From positions 1-6,790 of the forward strand of contig JBAWXL010000246.1 of the NCBI GenBank assembly GCA_037144095.1: a DNA stretch of 6,790 nucleotides, written 5' to 3'. Below the pieces are notes generated by a model. It made no database searches and was not told where the DNA came from. It worked only from the letters and a program-made list of their open reading frames with translations. Every line of letters begins with the position of its first letter. Position 1 is the first letter of the stretch. Made by a program: the position numbers and the translations under genes. The DNA is from CAIXTV01 sp037144095. GTDB lineage: Bacteria > Bacteroidota > Bacteroidia > Bacteroidales > CAIXTV01. This document shows, piece by piece, positions 6,220 to 6,790 of this stretch.

Positions 6220-6790
6220 ATGAAAACTATATCTTTTTTAGTCATTTGCATTATTCTGCTATATGCAAGTTCAAATGCCCAAACCCCTCAGGCTATAAAT
6301 TACCAGGGAATTGCAAGGAATAACAGTGGGGAAATAATTTCAAATCAATCAGTATCACTCCGTTTAAGCATTTTAAATGGAAGTGCATTTGGAACTCCAA
6401 TATTTATTGAAACACATAATACAACCACTGATGGTTTTGGCTTATTTTCCTTAAAAATCGGACAAGGAAGTCTTGCTACTGGATCATTTAGTTCTATTAA
6501 TTGGGGAAGCAGTTCATATTATTTAAAAGTAGAAATTGATCCGTTAGGTGGGACAAACTATCAGCTGGTTGGCACAAAACAATTTATATCTGTTCCTTAT
6601 GCTTTATATGCAGCCCAAAGTGGTACAGGAGGGGCAACAGGAGCAACAGGAAGTTCAGGAATTGCTGGGATACAAGGCTTGCAAGGAACTACAGGACAAA
6701 CAGGAGCACAAGGGAATCAGGGGATTCAAGGCTTTATTGGTAATGCGGGGGCAACAGGTGCATCAGGTACAAATGGTACCATCGGACTTA
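6220..6790 (+). CDS. Secreted collagen-like (Gly-X-Y repeat) protein, 3' end beyond window
   Basis: The frame is open for 190 codons from the ATG to the window edge. Residues 1-20 form a signal peptide (hydrophobic core about 4-16, cleavage predicted after SSNA, before Q21). A globular domain spans about 21-133. It carries INYQGIAR at the start, SLRLSIL, GLFSLKIGQG, INWGSSSYYLKVEIDP, and SVPYALYAA (124-132) at the end, and resembles the N-terminal module of many Bacteroidota cell-surface proteins of unknown function. From G138 onward every third residue is glycine (G138 to G189, 18 in register, no break), a collagen-like tail rich in Thr, Gln, Ala and Ser and lacking proline in the visible part. 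Such tails form triple helices or stalks on bacterial and phage surfaces. A C-terminal head or sorting domain would lie outside the window. The function is not known. The palindrome upstream suggests control by the neighbouring two-component system. Confidence 0.88.
   Translation, partial: MKTISFLVICIILLYASSNAQTPQAINYQGIARNNSGEIISNQSVSLRLSILNGSAFGTPIFIETHNTTTDGFGLFSLKIGQGSLATGSFSSINWGSSSYYLKVEIDPLGGTNYQLVGTKQFISVPYALYAAQSGTGGATGATGSSGIAGIQGLQGTTGQTGAQGNQGIQGFIGNAGATGASGTNGTIGL
6631..6790 (+). repeat. Gly-X-Y coding repeat (start of collagen-like tract)
   Basis: This imperfect 9-base-period coding repeat has a glycine codon (GGN) at every third codon from 6631 to the window edge. Units include GAT, GIQ, GLQ, GAQ and GAS. 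Near-identical units (such as GGGGCAACA and GGAGCAACA) make the tract prone to length change by slippage or recombination, and to misassembly in short-read data. Confidence 0.85.

Overview
The window looks like chromosomal DNA from a member of the Bacteroidota. Four things point that way: a histidine kinase with a periplasmic two-propeller and Y_Y_Y sensor, start codons without Shine-Dalgarno sequences, promoter-like elements of the TAnnTTTG type, and a secreted protein whose N-terminal domain is common in that phylum. I infer the phylum from these features and cannot name the genus.

Layout. (1) Bases 1-1534, minus strand: most of a long-form urocanate hydratase (hutU, histidine breakdown), cut at its C-terminus by the window edge. 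(2) Bases 1535-2115: a 581-base AT-rich divergent intergenic region with a REP-like palindrome, short direct repeats, three copies of TTGCAAAT and promoter-like elements, but no convincing gene. (3) Bases 2116-5229, plus strand: a 1037-residue membrane sensor histidine kinase with a signal peptide, 14 propeller repeats, Y_Y_Y domain, one transmembrane helix, HisKA_3 and HATPase. (4) Bases 5284-5925: a NarL/LuxR-type response regulator, 54 bases downstream and almost certainly the kinase's partner. (5) Bases 5926-6219: intergenic. (6) Bases 6220-6790, plus strand: the start of a secreted protein with a collagen-like Gly-X-Y tail, running off the window.

How they fit together. Kinase and regulator form a split two-component system: the periplasmic sensor detects an unknown signal, H852 is phosphorylated, and the phosphate passes to D57 of the regulator. 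The most interesting signal lies outside the genes. A palindrome (ATCGCAT-GATT-ATGCGAT) occurs just upstream of the regulator gene (one mismatch) and again upstream of the collagen-like gene (perfect). In both places it lies exactly 40 bases, start to start, from an AATTTTG-type -7 element. This suggests one transcription factor, perhaps the regulator itself, controls both its own gene and the surface protein. That is inference and untested. hutU is divergent, and nothing seen links it functionally to the rest.
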